A stretch of 35,440 nucleotides of DNA, from contig NZ_JANKZF010000036.1 of the NCBI RefSeq assembly GCF_027568515.1, positions 1 to 35,440 of the forward strand, given 5' to 3'. This DNA comes from Arthrobacter sp. HY1533 (GTDB lineage Bacteria > Actinomycetota > Actinomycetes > Actinomycetales > Micrococcaceae). Positions 1 to 7,943 of the stretch are shown piece by piece. A program made the translations under genes and the position numbers. Every line of letters starts with the position of its first letter. Positions within the stretch are counted from its first letter, which is position 1. The notes beneath the pieces are model-generated. The model was not told the origin of the DNA and did no database searches. It saw only the letters and a list, made by a program, of their open reading frames with translations.

Positions 1-1
1 G

Positions 2-68
2 CCGGTGGTGGGGGGGGGCGGCCGGGGCCCGGCGGGTGGGGCGGCGCCCCCCCCCCCCCCACCACCGG
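2..68. repeat. G/C-only inverted repeat at window start
   Basis: Positions 2-18 and 52-68 are perfect 17-base reverse complements, including runs of nine G and nine C. They are separated by 33 bases of almost pure G and C. The outer part of each arm reads CCGGTGGT / ACCACCGG, the same as the outer end of the dispersed repeat at 28127-28151 and 35249-35293. It could be the terminator of an upstream gene or a repeat remnant. The long homopolymers could equally be a sequencing or assembly artefact near a contig end. Confidence 0.5.
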
Positions 69-152
69 GAGATTGAATCACCGGTAAACTTCTAGACAAA
101 CTCTTTTCGCGGCCCGGAACCAGGGCCGAACACCTCCATTGAAAGGAATGCT

Positions 153-1946
153 GTGCTGCGCACACATGACCTGGGCTCCCTGCGGGCAGAACATATTGGC
201 CAAACCGTCACCCTCACGGGCTGGGTTGCGCGCCGCCGCGACCACGGCGGCGTCGCCTTCCTCGACCTGCGCGACGCCTCGGGTGTTGCACAGGTTGTGG
301 TGCGCGAGGAAGCAGTGTTCCACGCCCTGCGCAACGAGTTCGTGCTGCAGATCACCGGAACGGTTTCCCGCCGCCCCGAAGGCAACGAAAACCCGGGCCT
401 CGCCACGGGTGAGATCGAGGTCATGGCCGATGACGTCGTCGTGCTTAACGAGGCAGCACCACTGCCGTTCCAGGTTGACGAGCACGTGGAGGTCGGCGAG
501 GAAGCACGCCTGAAGCACCGCTACCTGGACCTGCGCCGCCCGGGCATGCAGCGCAACATGCGCCTGCGCTCCGAGGCCAACCGCGTGGCCCGCAACCTGT
601 TGCACGAACAGGGCTACATCGAAATTGAAACCCCGACGCTGACGCGCTCCACCCCCGAAGGTGCCCGCGACTTCGTGGTGCCGGCACGCCTGGCCCCCGG
701 TTCCTGGTACGCGCTGCCGCAGTCCCCGCAGCTGTTCAAGCAGCTCCTGCAGGTTGGTGGCTTCGAGAAGTACTACCAGATCGCCCGCTGCTACCGCGAC
801 GAGGACTTCCGTGCGGACCGCCAGCCGGAGTTCACGCAGCTGGACATCGAGGCAAGCTTCGTTGACCAGGATGACATCATCGCCCTGGGCGAGAAGATTG
901 TCTCCGAGCTGTGGAAACTGATCGACGTCGAGATTCCGCTGCCCATCCAGCGCATGACCTACCGCGATGCGATGGCCCGCTTCGGTTCCGACAAGCCGGA
1001 CCTGCGCTTCGGCCTGGAACTGACCGAGATGACGGAGTTCTTCAAGGACACCGAGTTCGGCGTCTTCAAGGCTCCCTACGTTGGTGCCGTTGTCATGCCC
1101 GGTGGTGCTTCACAGCCCCGCCGCCAGCTCGACGCCTGGCAGGAATGGGCCAAGCAGCGCGGCGCCAAGGGCCTGGCCTACGTGCTGGTCAAGGAAGAAG
1201 GCGAGCTCACCGGCCCCGTTGCGAAGAACCTGACGGACACCGAGCGTGCCGGCCTGGCCGACGCCGTGGGCGCCAAGCCCGGCGACTGCATCTTCTTCGC
1301 CGCTGGCGACGTCTCTTCCTCGCGCGCCCTGCTGGGTGCCGCCCGCGTTGAAATCGGCCACCGCACCGGCCTGATCGACCCGAAGGACTGGGCGTTCGTG
1401 TGGGTTGTGGACGCGCCCATGTTCGAGCCCACCAGCGTTGCCGTTGGTTCCGGCGACGTGGCCCTGGGCCACAGCGCCTGGACGGCCGTGCACCACGCGT
1501 TCACCTCGCCCAAGCCCGAGTTCATGGACACCTTCGACACCGATCCGGGCGAGGCCCTGGCCTACGCCTACGACATTGTCTGCAACGGCAACGAAATTGG
1601 TGGCGGTTCCATCCGTATCCACCGCCGCGACATCCAGGAGCGCGTCTTCGGCGTCATGGGCATCTCCGAGGCCGAGGCCGACGAGAAGTTCGGCTTCCTG
1701 CTTGACGGTTTCAAGTTCGGCGCCCCGCCGCACGGCGGAATTGCCATTGGCTGGGACCGTGCCGTGTCCCTGCTGGCCGGTGTTGACTCGATCCGCGACG
1801 TCATCGCCTTCCCCAAGTCCGGCGGCGGCTACGACCCCATGACCGAGGCCCCGGCCCCGATCACGGCGCAGCAGCGCAAGGAAGCCGGCGTGGACTTCAA
1901 GCCCGAAGCCAAGCCTGAAGCCAAGCCCAAGGACGGCGAGAAGTAA
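153..1946 (+). CDS. aspS: aspartyl-tRNA synthetase, probably non-discriminating (Asp/Asn)
   Basis: Charges tRNA-Asp with aspartate in the cytoplasm. The 597-residue length fits the bacterial-type class II enzyme. An N-terminal OB-fold anticodon-binding domain (about 1-110) contains [10 protein letters not shown]. It is followed by the catalytic core with motif 2 near [13 protein letters not shown], the bacterial insertion domain, and motif 3 ([16 protein letters not shown]). His31 sits where discriminating enzymes such as that of E. coli have Leu, and Gly77 follows in RPEG. This pattern is known from non-discriminating AspRS, which also makes Asp-tRNA-Asn for later amidation, so I infer dual specificity. 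The GTG start at 153 is preceded by GAAAGGA at 141-147. The C-terminal tail is a low-complexity KPEA repeat. A weak -10-like TAGACA lies at 93-98, but no clear -35 is seen. Confidence 0.97.
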   Translation: MLRTHDLGSLRAEHIGQTVTLTGWVARRRDHGGVAFLDLRDASGVAQVVVREEAVFHALRNEFVLQITGTVSRRPEGNENPGLATGEIEVMADDVVVLNEAAPLPFQVDEHVEVGEEARLKHRYLDLRRPGMQRNMRLRSEANRVARNLLHEQGYIEIETPTLTRSTPEGARDFVVPARLAPGSWYALPQSPQLFKQLLQVGGFEKYYQIARCYRDEDFRADRQPEFTQLDIEASFVDQDDIIALGEKIVSELWKLIDVEIPLPIQRMTYRDAMARFGSDKPDLRFGLELTEMTEFFKDTEFGVFKAPYVGAVVMPGGASQPRRQLDAWQEWAKQRGAKGLAYVLVKEEGELTGPVAKNLTDTERAGLADAVGAKPGDCIFFAAGDVSSSRALLGAARVEIGHRTGLIDPKDWAFVWVVDAPMFEPTSVAVGSGDVALGHSAWTAVHHAFTSPKPEFMDTFDTDPGEALAYAYDIVCNGNEIGGGSIRIHRRDIQERVFGVMGISEAEADEKFGFLLDGFKFGAPPHGGIAIGWDRAVSLLAGVDSIRDVIAFPKSGGGYDPMTEAPAPITAQQRKEAGVDFKPEAKPEAKPKDGEK

Positions 1947-1962
1947 CACCCCGTTCTGCATG

Positions 1963-2000
1963 AAAATGCCGGCCACCCCTTTCGGGGTGGCCGGCATTTT
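1963..2000. terminator. bidirectional rho-independent terminator
   Basis: A perfect 17-bp stem (1963-1979 with 1984-2000) closes a TTTC loop and has an A-run on one side and a T-run on the other. It lies between the convergent ends of aspS (1946) and the minus-strand gene ending at 2006, so it can stop transcription from both sides. Confidence 0.95.
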
Positions 2001-2005
2001 TGTGC

Positions 2006-3307
2006 CTAGCGGCCCTCGATGGTGAGCCCCGCCAAAACCGGGGCCAGCTCCGGAACGGAATGGACGACGTCGGACGCGCCACCAACGGCGGTGACCGAGC
2101 CTCCCACGGTGATTTCCTCCAACGAACCCTCGAGCTCCAGGGCGGGCACGCCCGGACCCTCGGTGCGCACGTCCCCGCCGATCCGGGCCGTTCCGATGCG
2201 CCCGCCGGGCTTGATGCTCAGGGCGATGGCGGAGAGTTCCACCAGGACGCCCTTGACGAGGGACTCGCCCGTGCTGCCCTCCGTGCGGAGGTCGCCGCGG
2301 ATGGTCAGGGATGGCAAGTCACGGCTGACCTGCACGCCCACGGAGCCGTTGCCGTGCGTCGTGATGGACTCGAACACGGCCTCCTGCAGGGACCCGTCGT
2401 AGACGTTGAAGCCGCGCGCACCCAGGCCGAATGTCTCCACGGGGGCATCCACGGTCAGCGTGCCGATGGCGCCGAAGTTCACGAATCCGATCCCGCTGGG
2501 CCCCCACGAGGTGACCGCGCCGTGCACGTTCCAGGCCTCCACGGCGCCCCAGTTGTCCAGCACCATGTCGTTTTGGCCGTACGTGGTGGTGGTTCCGAGG
2601 TTGCGCACCTCGGCCACGTTGGCGCCGCTGATGACGAACACGCCACCGCTGATCAAGTCCGGGGTGCCCGGGGCAATGCCGCCGTTGGAGAACACGTCCA
2701 CTGTGCTCAGGAGTTCCACCTCGATGCTTCCGCCGTCGGCCTTGCCCGCGATGTCGCCGTGCCCGCCCACAAAGATGCCGCCGCCGTGAACGGGCTCCGC
2801 TTGGCTGCCGGCGGAAATGTGTTCCAGCCGGGCCGTGAGCACCACGGAAGGATCGGCCTGGCGGTTCCACACCGTGAAGGCGCCCTGCAGGGCCTCCACG
2901 CCAAAGCCCGTGGGCCGGTTGAAGCGGCCGCGGGTGTCCGCGGCCGTGACGTGGACGCCGTCGGCCTCGATCCGGCCGGCCCGCACATTGCCCTCCGCCG
3001 CCAGGTACACCTGTCCGGTGGCCGTGACGTTGTGCAGCACCAGCGTGCCGAGGTCCGACACGGAGGTGTCGTTCCAGATGGCCACCTCATGCGGCGCCGT
3101 GCTGACGGTGATGTTGGCGAGGTGGTTGTTGCTGCTCAGCCGCAGCCCCTTCGCGCCGAAGGCCAGGGTGCCGCCGCGGAGTGAGGTGCCAGGCGGCAGC
3201 GTCACCGAGGGCATGCCCTGGATGGTCCCCACCACCTCGATGTTGGGGCTGCCCGACGCCAGCGCGTCCACGAGCTCGCCGGCGTTTGCCACTTCTGTCC
3301 AGACCAT
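2006..3307 (-). CDS. hypothetical protein, probable right-handed beta-helix repeat fold
   Basis: I do not recognise a named family. The roughly 433-residue protein is built of short beta-like turns rich in V, I, G, N and D, such as LVLHNVTATGQVYL, GRIEADGVHVT and SLTIRGDLRTEGSTG. This is the texture of parallel beta-helix proteins of the pectate-lyase/autotransporter-passenger type. No signal peptide, membrane segment or catalytic motif is visible, so it may be cytoplasmic. The start is uncertain. The ATG at 3307 (MVWTEVANAGEL) is preferred because the only upstream alternative is a TTG at 3367 with no ribosome-binding site. It is divergent from the GNAT gene and convergent with aspS. A possible minus-strand -10 TAAAGT lies at 3382-3377. 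The function is unknown. Confidence 0.75.
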   Translation of the reverse strand: MVWTEVANAGELVDALASGSPNIEVVGTIQGMPSVTLPPGTSLRGGTLAFGAKGLRLSSNNHLANITVSTAPHEVAIWNDTSVSDLGTLVLHNVTATGQVYLAAEGNVRAGRIEADGVHVTAADTRGRFNRPTGFGVEALQGAFTVWNRQADPSVVLTARLEHISAGSQAEPVHGGGIFVGGHGDIAGKADGGSIEVELLSTVDVFSNGGIAPGTPDLISGGVFVISGANVAEVRNLGTTTTYGQNDMVLDNWGAVEAWNVHGAVTSWGPSGIGFVNFGAIGTLTVDAPVETFGLGARGFNVYDGSLQEAVFESITTHGNGSVGVQVSRDLPSLTIRGDLRTEGSTGESLVKGVLVELSAIALSIKPGGRIGTARIGGDVRTEGPGVPALELEGSLEEITVGGSVTAVGGASDVVHSVPELAPVLAGLTIEGR

Positions 3308-3331
3308 GTTGAACCACCAATCCACGTGCCG

Positions 3332-3381
3332 AAAGTGTCTGCTGCCGCCGGGCAGTTCCCGGAGCAACTGGGAGACACTTT
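3332..3381. promoter_or_regulatory. 9-bp inverted repeat between divergent genes (candidate operator)
   Basis: AAAGTGTCT at 3332-3340 and AGACACTTT at 3373-3381 are perfect inverted copies 32 bases apart, about four helical turns centre to centre. They lie in the divergent region shared by the beta-helix gene and the GNAT gene, and one half-site overlaps a possible minus-strand -10 (TAAAGT). No regulator gene is adjacent, so binding by a dimeric regulator is only an inference. Confidence 0.4.
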
Positions 3382-3405
3382 AGACCCCGCAGCTGGTGTC
3401 CTGTC

Positions 3406-3411
3406 TAGAAT
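3406..3411 (+). promoter_or_regulatory. -10 element of GNAT gene, leaderless arrangement
   Basis: TAGAAT is a good -10 hexamer ending five bases before the ATG at 3417, so transcription would start at or next to the start codon. No convincing -35 is seen (TTAGAC at 3380-3385 is 20 bases upstream). The position of this hexamer decides for the ATG at 3417 over a GTG at 3396. Confidence 0.6.
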
Positions 3412-3416
3412 GGCGC

Positions 3417-4199
3417 ATGCCCAATTCCACTGCCGTTTCCCTTGACACCCTCGAACGCCTCATGGATGCGGCCTGGCCCGCGCTGGAAAGCTCGACGGCG
3501 GACGGCTGGGTCCTGCGTTCGGCCGGCGGCGTCACGCAGCGGGCCAACTCCATCTGGCCGGCGGCCGAATCCTCCAACCCGGCCGCCAGCCTGCGCCACG
3601 CCGACGAGTGGTACGCGCAGCGCCGCCAGCCGGTCATCTTCCAGCTCACCCGGCGGCCCGAAAACGCCGCACTGGAGGACTTCCTGGACGGCCGCGGGTA
3701 CTCACGGCAGTCCGAGACCATCATCATGGCCGCAACGACGTCCCCGGCAGACGGCCCGGCGCCCGCCAGCATCTCGGTGGACCTGGCGGACACACCGTCG
3801 GCCGAATGGCTGGACCTCTGGTGGTCCGTGGACGGCCGCGGCGGGGAGGCCGAGAAGCACGTGGCGCGGGACATTCTTTCCGGGGCCCCGTCGCTGTACG
3901 CCACTGCCCGCAACAGCGCAGGCGACGTGGTGGGCACGGGCCGGCTGTCGCTCGTGGACGGCTGGGGCGGCATCTACGGCATGGCCACACACCCTGATTT
4001 CCGTCGCCAGGGCGTGGCAGGAGCCGTGCTGGCGGCGCTCATGAAACATGCCCTCGCGGCTGGTGCCGAGCGCATGTGGCTCATGGTCACGAACGCCAAC
4101 GCCGGTGCGCAGGAGCTCTACCGCCGAGCGGGATTCGCCGAGGTGGGCCGCTACCACTACCGCCAGGCCCCGCTGCGGCGAGCACCCGGCGCCTGCTAA
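3417..4199 (+). CDS. GNAT family N-acetyltransferase
   Basis: A 260-residue protein with a clear GNAT domain in its C-terminal half. Beta-4 reads IYGMATHPDF, the acetyl-CoA pyrophosphate loop RRQGVAG is at about residues 196-202, and the family's terminal segment reads NAGAQELYRRAGFAEVGRYHY. The first 120 residues resemble a degenerate second acetyltransferase-like half (MDAAWPALE, GWVLRSAGGVTQRANSIWP). This two-lobed layout is common in actinobacterial GNATs of unknown substrate. It probably transfers an acetyl group to an amine in the cytoplasm, but the substrate cannot be deduced. The ATG at 3417 is chosen because it follows a -10 hexamer directly. It is transcribed alone and divergently from the beta-helix gene. 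Confidence 0.9.
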   Translation: MPNSTAVSLDTLERLMDAAWPALESSTADGWVLRSAGGVTQRANSIWPAAESSNPAASLRHADEWYAQRRQPVIFQLTRRPENAALEDFLDGRGYSRQSETIIMAATTSPADGPAPASISVDLADTPSAEWLDLWWSVDGRGGEAEKHVARDILSGAPSLYATARNSAGDVVGTGRLSLVDGWGGIYGMATHPDFRRQGVAGAVLAALMKHALAAGAERMWLMVTNANAGAQELYRRAGFAEVGRYHYRQAPLRRAPGAC

Positions 4200-4217
4200 A
4201 CCCCCGCCCCACCCCAG

Positions 4218-4403
4218 ACGCTCCCTCACTTTATGGCCCCTTTTCCCAAACGCTCCCTCACCGTGGAAAGGGCGTTTGCCCTGGGACTCCCGAAAGTGAG
4301 GGAGCGTTGGCCAAAACACCCCTGAAAATGAGGGAGCGTTGGCCACAGGACACCCGAAAGTGAGGGAGCGTTGACCAAAACACCCCCGAAAGTGAGGGAG
4401 CGT
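4218..4403. repeat. six-copy intergenic repeat array, period about 32 bp
   Basis: The core GTGAGGGAGCGTT occurs in one orientation at 4293, 4325, 4357 and 4388, and as its reverse complement (ACGCTCCCTCAC) at 4218 and 4250. The spacing is 32, 32, 31 and 32 bases within each group. The 15-base unit AAAGTGAGGGAGCGT can pair with ACGCTCCCTCACTTT at 4218-4232, so transcripts can fold into a long hairpin. The bases between cores are also similar (TTGGCCAAAACACCC). The array fills the gap between two convergent genes and may act as a terminator. It is not a CRISPR array. Confidence 0.9.
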
Positions 4404-4422
4404 CTGTTGGAGGGGGGGCGGG

Positions 4423-5022
4423 TCAGGGCTCGGTGATGCGGATCCGGACGGCGCAGAAATCTGCTGCGGCCTTTTGCAACACCGCCATGTTGGGGTCGGC
4501 CACCGGCAGGGGGATCAGGCGGGGCCTCCCCGCTACGGCCTTCAGCGCGGGGTTCTGCAGCGCAGACGCCAGCAGCTTGGCGTCCCCGCCTGTGGCCAGA
4601 TACTCAAAACCCTGCCCGGCAAACACCTTGGCGGCCTCCGCCACGGCCTTCTCCACCACGGCAGCGCCCGAATCCCCGCCGCGCGACCGCGCCGAGGCCG
4701 TGCCCACCTTGTGCGCCACCAGCTTTCCACCCACCGAGACGCCCACTGCATATCCGCCCCGGCGAACCAGCACCAGCCCCAGCCGGCGCTCCTGAGCCGC
4801 CAGCGAGGCGAGCCGCTCCACGGGCCCGGCACCCCGTCCGGGCCGGCCGTCATCAGGCCACGGAGGGGACAGCAGCGCCGTGGCGCCGTCGCGCATGGCC
4901 AGCAGGACGCCGTCGTCCGTGTCTTGCGTGCCGGCCGGGCCCTGGTGGGCGGCGGCGAAGCGCTCCACCCAGCCGGTCAGGCGGGCGGCAGGGACAAGGG
5001 CTGTGCGCGAGGAGGGATTCAC
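4423..5022 (-). CDS. acVLRF1-type (Vms1/eRF1-like) release factor homologue
   Basis: A 199-residue protein whose middle and end match the pattern I recall for the actinobacterial VLRF1 family. These are peptidyl-tRNA hydrolases that release nascent chains from stalled ribosomes. Recognisable segments are LVLVRRGGYAVGVSVGGKLV (about 83-102), KVGT (105-108), TGGDAKLLASAL (144-155) and the C-terminal VADPNMAVLQKAAADFCAVR. The loop after KVGT, where family members carry the catalytic GGxSQ-like segment, reads SARSRGGDSGAAVV. It has Gly where a Gln is expected and is shorter, so activity is uncertain. GTG start; divergent from rarA. Family membership rests on remembered motifs, not on a search. 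Confidence 0.65.
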   Translation of the reverse strand: MNPSSRTALVPAARLTGWVERFAAAHQGPAGTQDTDDGVLLAMRDGATALLSPPWPDDGRPGRGAGPVERLASLAAQERRLGLVLVRRGGYAVGVSVGGKLVAHKVGTASARSRGGDSGAAVVEKAVAEAAKVFAGQGFEYLATGGDAKLLASALQNPALKAVAGRPRLIPLPVADPNMAVLQKAAADFCAVRIRITEP

Positions 5023-5073
5023 GCTGCAAGACTACCGCCGGGGGCCGCGGCGGGCGGTGTGGGCAGGTGGCGA

Positions 5074-5079
5074 TAGCCT
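5074..5079 (+). promoter_or_regulatory. -10 element of rarA, leaderless arrangement
   Basis: TAGCCT ends six bases before the GTG start of rarA at 5086. There is no Shine-Dalgarno sequence at a workable distance, so a leaderless mRNA is likely. No good -35 is seen. Confidence 0.45.
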
Positions 5080-5085
5080 AGAGGG

Positions 5086-6501
5086 GTGAGTGACCTTTTT
5101 AGCGCCCTGCACGGGGACGACACGGACGACAACGAGCCCACCTTTGGTGCGCCGTCCGCATCCGCCGGTGCCCGGCCGCGCAGCCCGCTTGCAGTGCGCA
5201 TGCGCCCACGCAGCCTCGATGAGGTGGTGGGCCAGCAACACCTGCTGGGACCGGGCTCACCGCTGCAGATGCTGGCCGCAGGCGGAAGCTCCGGGGGAGC
5301 GGCCGGCCCCGCCTCCGTCATGCTGTGGGGTCCCCCCGGAACGGGCAAGACCACCCTGGCCCACGTGATTGCACGCGGCCCCGGGCGGAAGTTTGTTGAG
5401 CTCTCCGCCATCACCGCCGGCGTCAAGGACGTGCGCCGGGTCATGGACCAGGCGCTGACTGACCGTGACCTGCACGGTCGCACCACTGTCCTGTTCCTGG
5501 ATGAGATCCACCGCTTCAACAAGGCCCAGCAGGACGCCCTGCTGCCCGGGGTCGAAAACCGCTGGGTTGTGCTGATTGCCGCCACCACCGAGAACCCGTC
5601 GTTCTCCGTGGTGGCACCGCTGCTGTCACGCTCCATCCTGCTGACGCTGCAGCCCCTGACGAACGCCGACATCCAGGGCCTGCTGGAGCGCGCCGTCACC
5701 GACCAGCGCGGACTCGACGGCCTGGTCAGCGTCACCGACGACGCCATGGACCACCTGGTGCGCCTGGCCGCTGGCGACGCCCGCCGCGCGCTCACCACAC
5801 TCGAAGCCGCGGCCGGCGTGGCGCTGAACGAACTGGACCTGGAAGCCACCGCCGGGGACGGTCCGGTGGAAATTGACCTGGCCGTGGCCGAACGCGCCAT
5901 CGACGCCGCCGCCGTGCGCTACGACCGCGCCGGGGACCAGCACTACGACATCATCAGCGCCTTCATCAAGTCCGTGCGCGGCTCCGACGTGGACGCGGCG
6001 CTGCACTACCTGGCCCGGATGCTCGAGGCGGGGGAGGACCCGCGCTTCATCAGCAGGCGCATCATGATCTCCGCCGCCGAGGACGTGGGCATGGCCGATC
6101 CCACGGCCCTGCAGACGGCCGTTGCCGCCGCCCAGGCCGTGGCGCTGATCGGCATGCCCGAGGCCAGGATCATCCTGGCCGAGGCAGTGGTCCACGTTGC
6201 CACGGCACCGAAGTCCAACGCCGCCTACATGGGCATCAATGCGGCCATTGCCGATGTCCGGGCCGGCAAGGGCACCACGGTCCCGCCGCCGCTGCGCGAC
6301 GCGCACTACGCCGGATCCGCGGGCCTTGGCCACGGCAAGGGCTACATCTACGCGCACGACGCCCCGCACTCCATCGCGACCCAGCAGTACCCGCCGGATG
6401 ACCTGGTGGGCAAGAACTACTACACGCCCACCGCCAACGGCCACGAACGCGAGCTCGGCCCCCGGCTGGAGCGCCTGCGCGGGATCATCCGCGGCAACTG
6501 A
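5086..6501 (+). CDS. rarA: replication-associated recombination protein A (AAA+ ATPase)
   Basis: RarA (MgsA) is a clamp-loader-like AAA+ ATPase that acts at stalled replication forks. Walker A is GPPGTGKT (residues 82-89) and Walker B is LFLDE (136-140), followed by [13 protein letters not shown]. Sensor regions include [11 protein letters not shown] and the C-terminal part has the family's tetramerisation sequence [20 protein letters not shown]. The 471-residue length is normal. The first 35 residues are acidic, then Ala/Ser/Pro-rich, and look disordered. The GTG start at 5086 fits the promoter position. It is separated by 225 bases from rpsD downstream. Confidence 0.97.
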   Translation: MSDLFSALHGDDTDDNEPTFGAPSASAGARPRSPLAVRMRPRSLDEVVGQQHLLGPGSPLQMLAAGGSSGGAAGPASVMLWGPPGTGKTTLAHVIARGPGRKFVELSAITAGVKDVRRVMDQALTDRDLHGRTTVLFLDEIHRFNKAQQDALLPGVENRWVVLIAATTENPSFSVVAPLLSRSILLTLQPLTNADIQGLLERAVTDQRGLDGLVSVTDDAMDHLVRLAAGDARRALTTLEAAAGVALNELDLEATAGDGPVEIDLAVAERAIDAAAVRYDRAGDQHYDIISAFIKSVRGSDVDAALHYLARMLEAGEDPRFISRRIMISAAEDVGMADPTALQTAVAAAQAVALIGMPEARIILAEAVVHVATAPKSNAAYMGINAAIADVRAGKGTTVPPPLRDAHYAGSAGLGHGKGYIYAHDAPHSIATQQYPPDDLVGKNYYTPTANGHERELGPRLERLRGIIRGN

Positions 6502-6527
6502 GCGCGGGCCGGCGTTCGTTCTGGTGG

Positions 6528-6726
6528 TAGACTTTAGGGCGCACTGGCAAGCTCTGGCTCCATGCACAACATCACTGCACGATTCACGCGGCGCAAGCCG
6601 CGTATTTCCTTGTGTTTTGCTGATTTGTTGTTCATGCCCAGCTGCTGCAGCGACGGGTTGCAATAGCCCCAACTCTCCACAATGGAGGCCAGAACAACAC
6701 TTATTGCACATATTGGAAGGACACAA
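6528..6726 (+). promoter_or_regulatory. rpsD promoter -10 and long 5' leader with GNRA hairpin
   Basis: TAGACT at 6528-6533 is a plausible -10, giving a leader of about 190 bases before the rpsD start. The leader is AT-richer than its surroundings. It contains a 7-bp stem closed by a GCAA tetraloop (6586-6592 with 6597-6603), a long T-rich tract and the strong ribosome-binding site GGAAGGA at 6715-6721. S4 represses its own mRNA through leader structures in other bacteria, so this could be an autoregulatory leader. That role is inferred from length and position only. Confidence 0.45.
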
Positions 6727-7353
6727 GTGGCTAACAACACACGTGCCCGCCGTCAGGCCCGCCTTTCGCGGTCCCTCGGCATTGCCCTGACTCCCAAGGC
6801 CGCCAAGTACCTGGAGCGCCGCCCGTACGGCCCCGGTGAGCATGGCCGCGCCCGCAAGAAGCAGGACAGCGACTACGCAGTGCGTCTGCGCGAAAAGCAG
6901 CGTCTGCGCGCCCAGTACGGCATCCGCGAAGCACAGATGACCCGTGCATTCGAAGAAGCCAAGCACACCAAGGGCATGACCGGTGAAAACCTGGTTGAGA
7001 TCCTGGAAACCCGTTTGGACGCCCTGGTCCTGCGTGCCGGCTTCGCCCGCACCACCGCCCAGGCCCGCCAGCTGGTTGTGCACCGCCACATCATGGTCGA
7101 CGGCGCCCGCGTGGACCGCCCGTCGTTCCGCGTTGCCGAGGGTCAGCTGATCCACGTGCACCCGCGCAGCCAGACCATGACGCCTTTGCAGCTTGCTGCA
7201 GCCGGCGCCCACCGCGACGTGCTCCCCGCCGTCCCGGCATACCTGGATGTGAAGCTGGAGAGCCTGCAGGCCCGCCTGGTTCGCAAGCCCAAGCGTGTCG
7301 AGGTCCCCGTGACCTGTGAAGAGCAGCTGGTTGTGGAATTCTACTCACGCTAA
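6727..7353 (+). CDS. rpsD: 30S ribosomal protein S4
   Basis: S4 is a primary 16S rRNA-binding protein that nucleates assembly of the small subunit body. The 208-residue protein begins MANNTRARRQARLSRSLGIA and carries RPYGPGEHGRARKK. Its S4 RNA-binding domain (about 98-160) reads RLDALVLRAGFARTTAQARQ and VDRPSFRVAEGQL. It ends with VEFYSR. The GTG at 6727 is chosen over an upstream in-frame ATG (6682) because GGAAGGA lies five bases before it and the family starts here. This is the zinc-free form, since the N-terminal cysteine cluster is absent. It is transcribed alone and ends at a strong terminator. Confidence 0.97.
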   Translation: MANNTRARRQARLSRSLGIALTPKAAKYLERRPYGPGEHGRARKKQDSDYAVRLREKQRLRAQYGIREAQMTRAFEEAKHTKGMTGENLVEILETRLDALVLRAGFARTTAQARQLVVHRHIMVDGARVDRPSFRVAEGQLIHVHPRSQTMTPLQLAAAGAHRDVLPAVPAYLDVKLESLQARLVRKPKRVEVPVTCEEQLVVEFYSR

Positions 7354-7393
7354 ATTCATTTGGCATTGAGTAGGGCTCGAATCAATTCGAAGC

Positions 7394-7445
7394 TTGAAAC
7401 ACAAAACAGCCCGTGGCATCCGCCACGGGCTGTTTTGTGTTTCAA
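7394..7445 (+). terminator. rho-independent terminator of rpsD
   Basis: A perfect 24-bp stem (7394-7417 with 7422-7445) with a four-base ATCC loop lies 40 bases after the rpsD stop. The lower stem is A-rich on the 5' side and T-rich on the 3' side, so it can also work in reverse. It is unusually long and perfect for a simple terminator. Confidence 0.95.
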
Positions 7446-7544
7446 AAGGGGCAGGTTTTTCGACTAAGGTGGCTTGGGGGAAAGCGCGCCCGGGAACCGG
7501 GCCGGCTGCAATCCCCACCGAACGAAGGAAAAGAGGCGGCACGC

Positions 7545-7919
7545 ATGAGTGGTGGCGACATCGCAGGACTGATCGCAGCGGGCGTCTTCGCCGTGCTCGT
7601 GGCGCTTCTGGCCGTGCCCATCTTCAAGCTGGGCAAGGTCTTTGACGAGATCCGCACCACGATCCGCCAGATCGGCGACGGCACCACGCCACTCATTGAC
7701 GAGGTCACCGCCACGGTTGCAACCACCAACACCCAGCTGGGCAAGGTGGACGGCATCTCCAACAACGTCTCCGACGCCACCGCCAACATCTCGGCGCTTT
7801 CGGCACTCGTGGCCGCCACGGTTGGCTCCCCGCTGATCAAGGTTGCCGCTTTTTCCTACGGCGTCCGCCAGGCCTTCGCCGGCCGTGGCAAGCCCCGCCG
7901 CGCACGGCGCAGCCGCTAA
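7545..7919 (+). CDS. DUF948 domain-containing membrane protein
   Basis: A 124-residue protein with one N-terminal membrane segment (about residues 6-28, LIAAGVFAVLVALLAVPIF). A helical, coiled-coil-like stretch follows, with repeated T/I/V heptads typical of DUF948 (ATVATTNTQLGKVDGISNNV), and the tail is basic (GKPRRARRSR). In actinobacteria this family sits just upstream of alaS, as here. The molecular function is unknown; related Gram-positive proteins are annotated as general-stress or methyl-accepting-like. The ATG at 7545 follows the purine-rich AAGGAAAAGAGG. A weak promoter is possible upstream (TAAGGT at 7465-7470). It is probably the first gene of the cluster running to 17247. Confidence 0.88.
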   Translation: MSGGDIAGLIAAGVFAVLVALLAVPIFKLGKVFDEIRTTIRQIGDGTTPLIDEVTATVATTNTQLGKVDGISNNVSDATANISALSALVAATVGSPLIKVAAFSYGVRQAFAGRGKPRRARRSR

Positions 7920-7943
7920 CAAGCCTTCGGAGGATTCCAAAAG

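Noticed and set aside
2000-3184. 394-codon plus-strand frame opposite the beta-helix gene
   Set aside because: The minus-strand frame has sensible beta-structured sequence and ends at the terminator; the plus-strand frame is His/Ala/Gly-rich and looks like a shadow.
4218-4403. CRISPR-like regular spacing of short repeats
   Set aside because: The repeat core is only 13-16 bases, the spacers are similar to each other, the orientation switches within the array and no cas genes are nearby.
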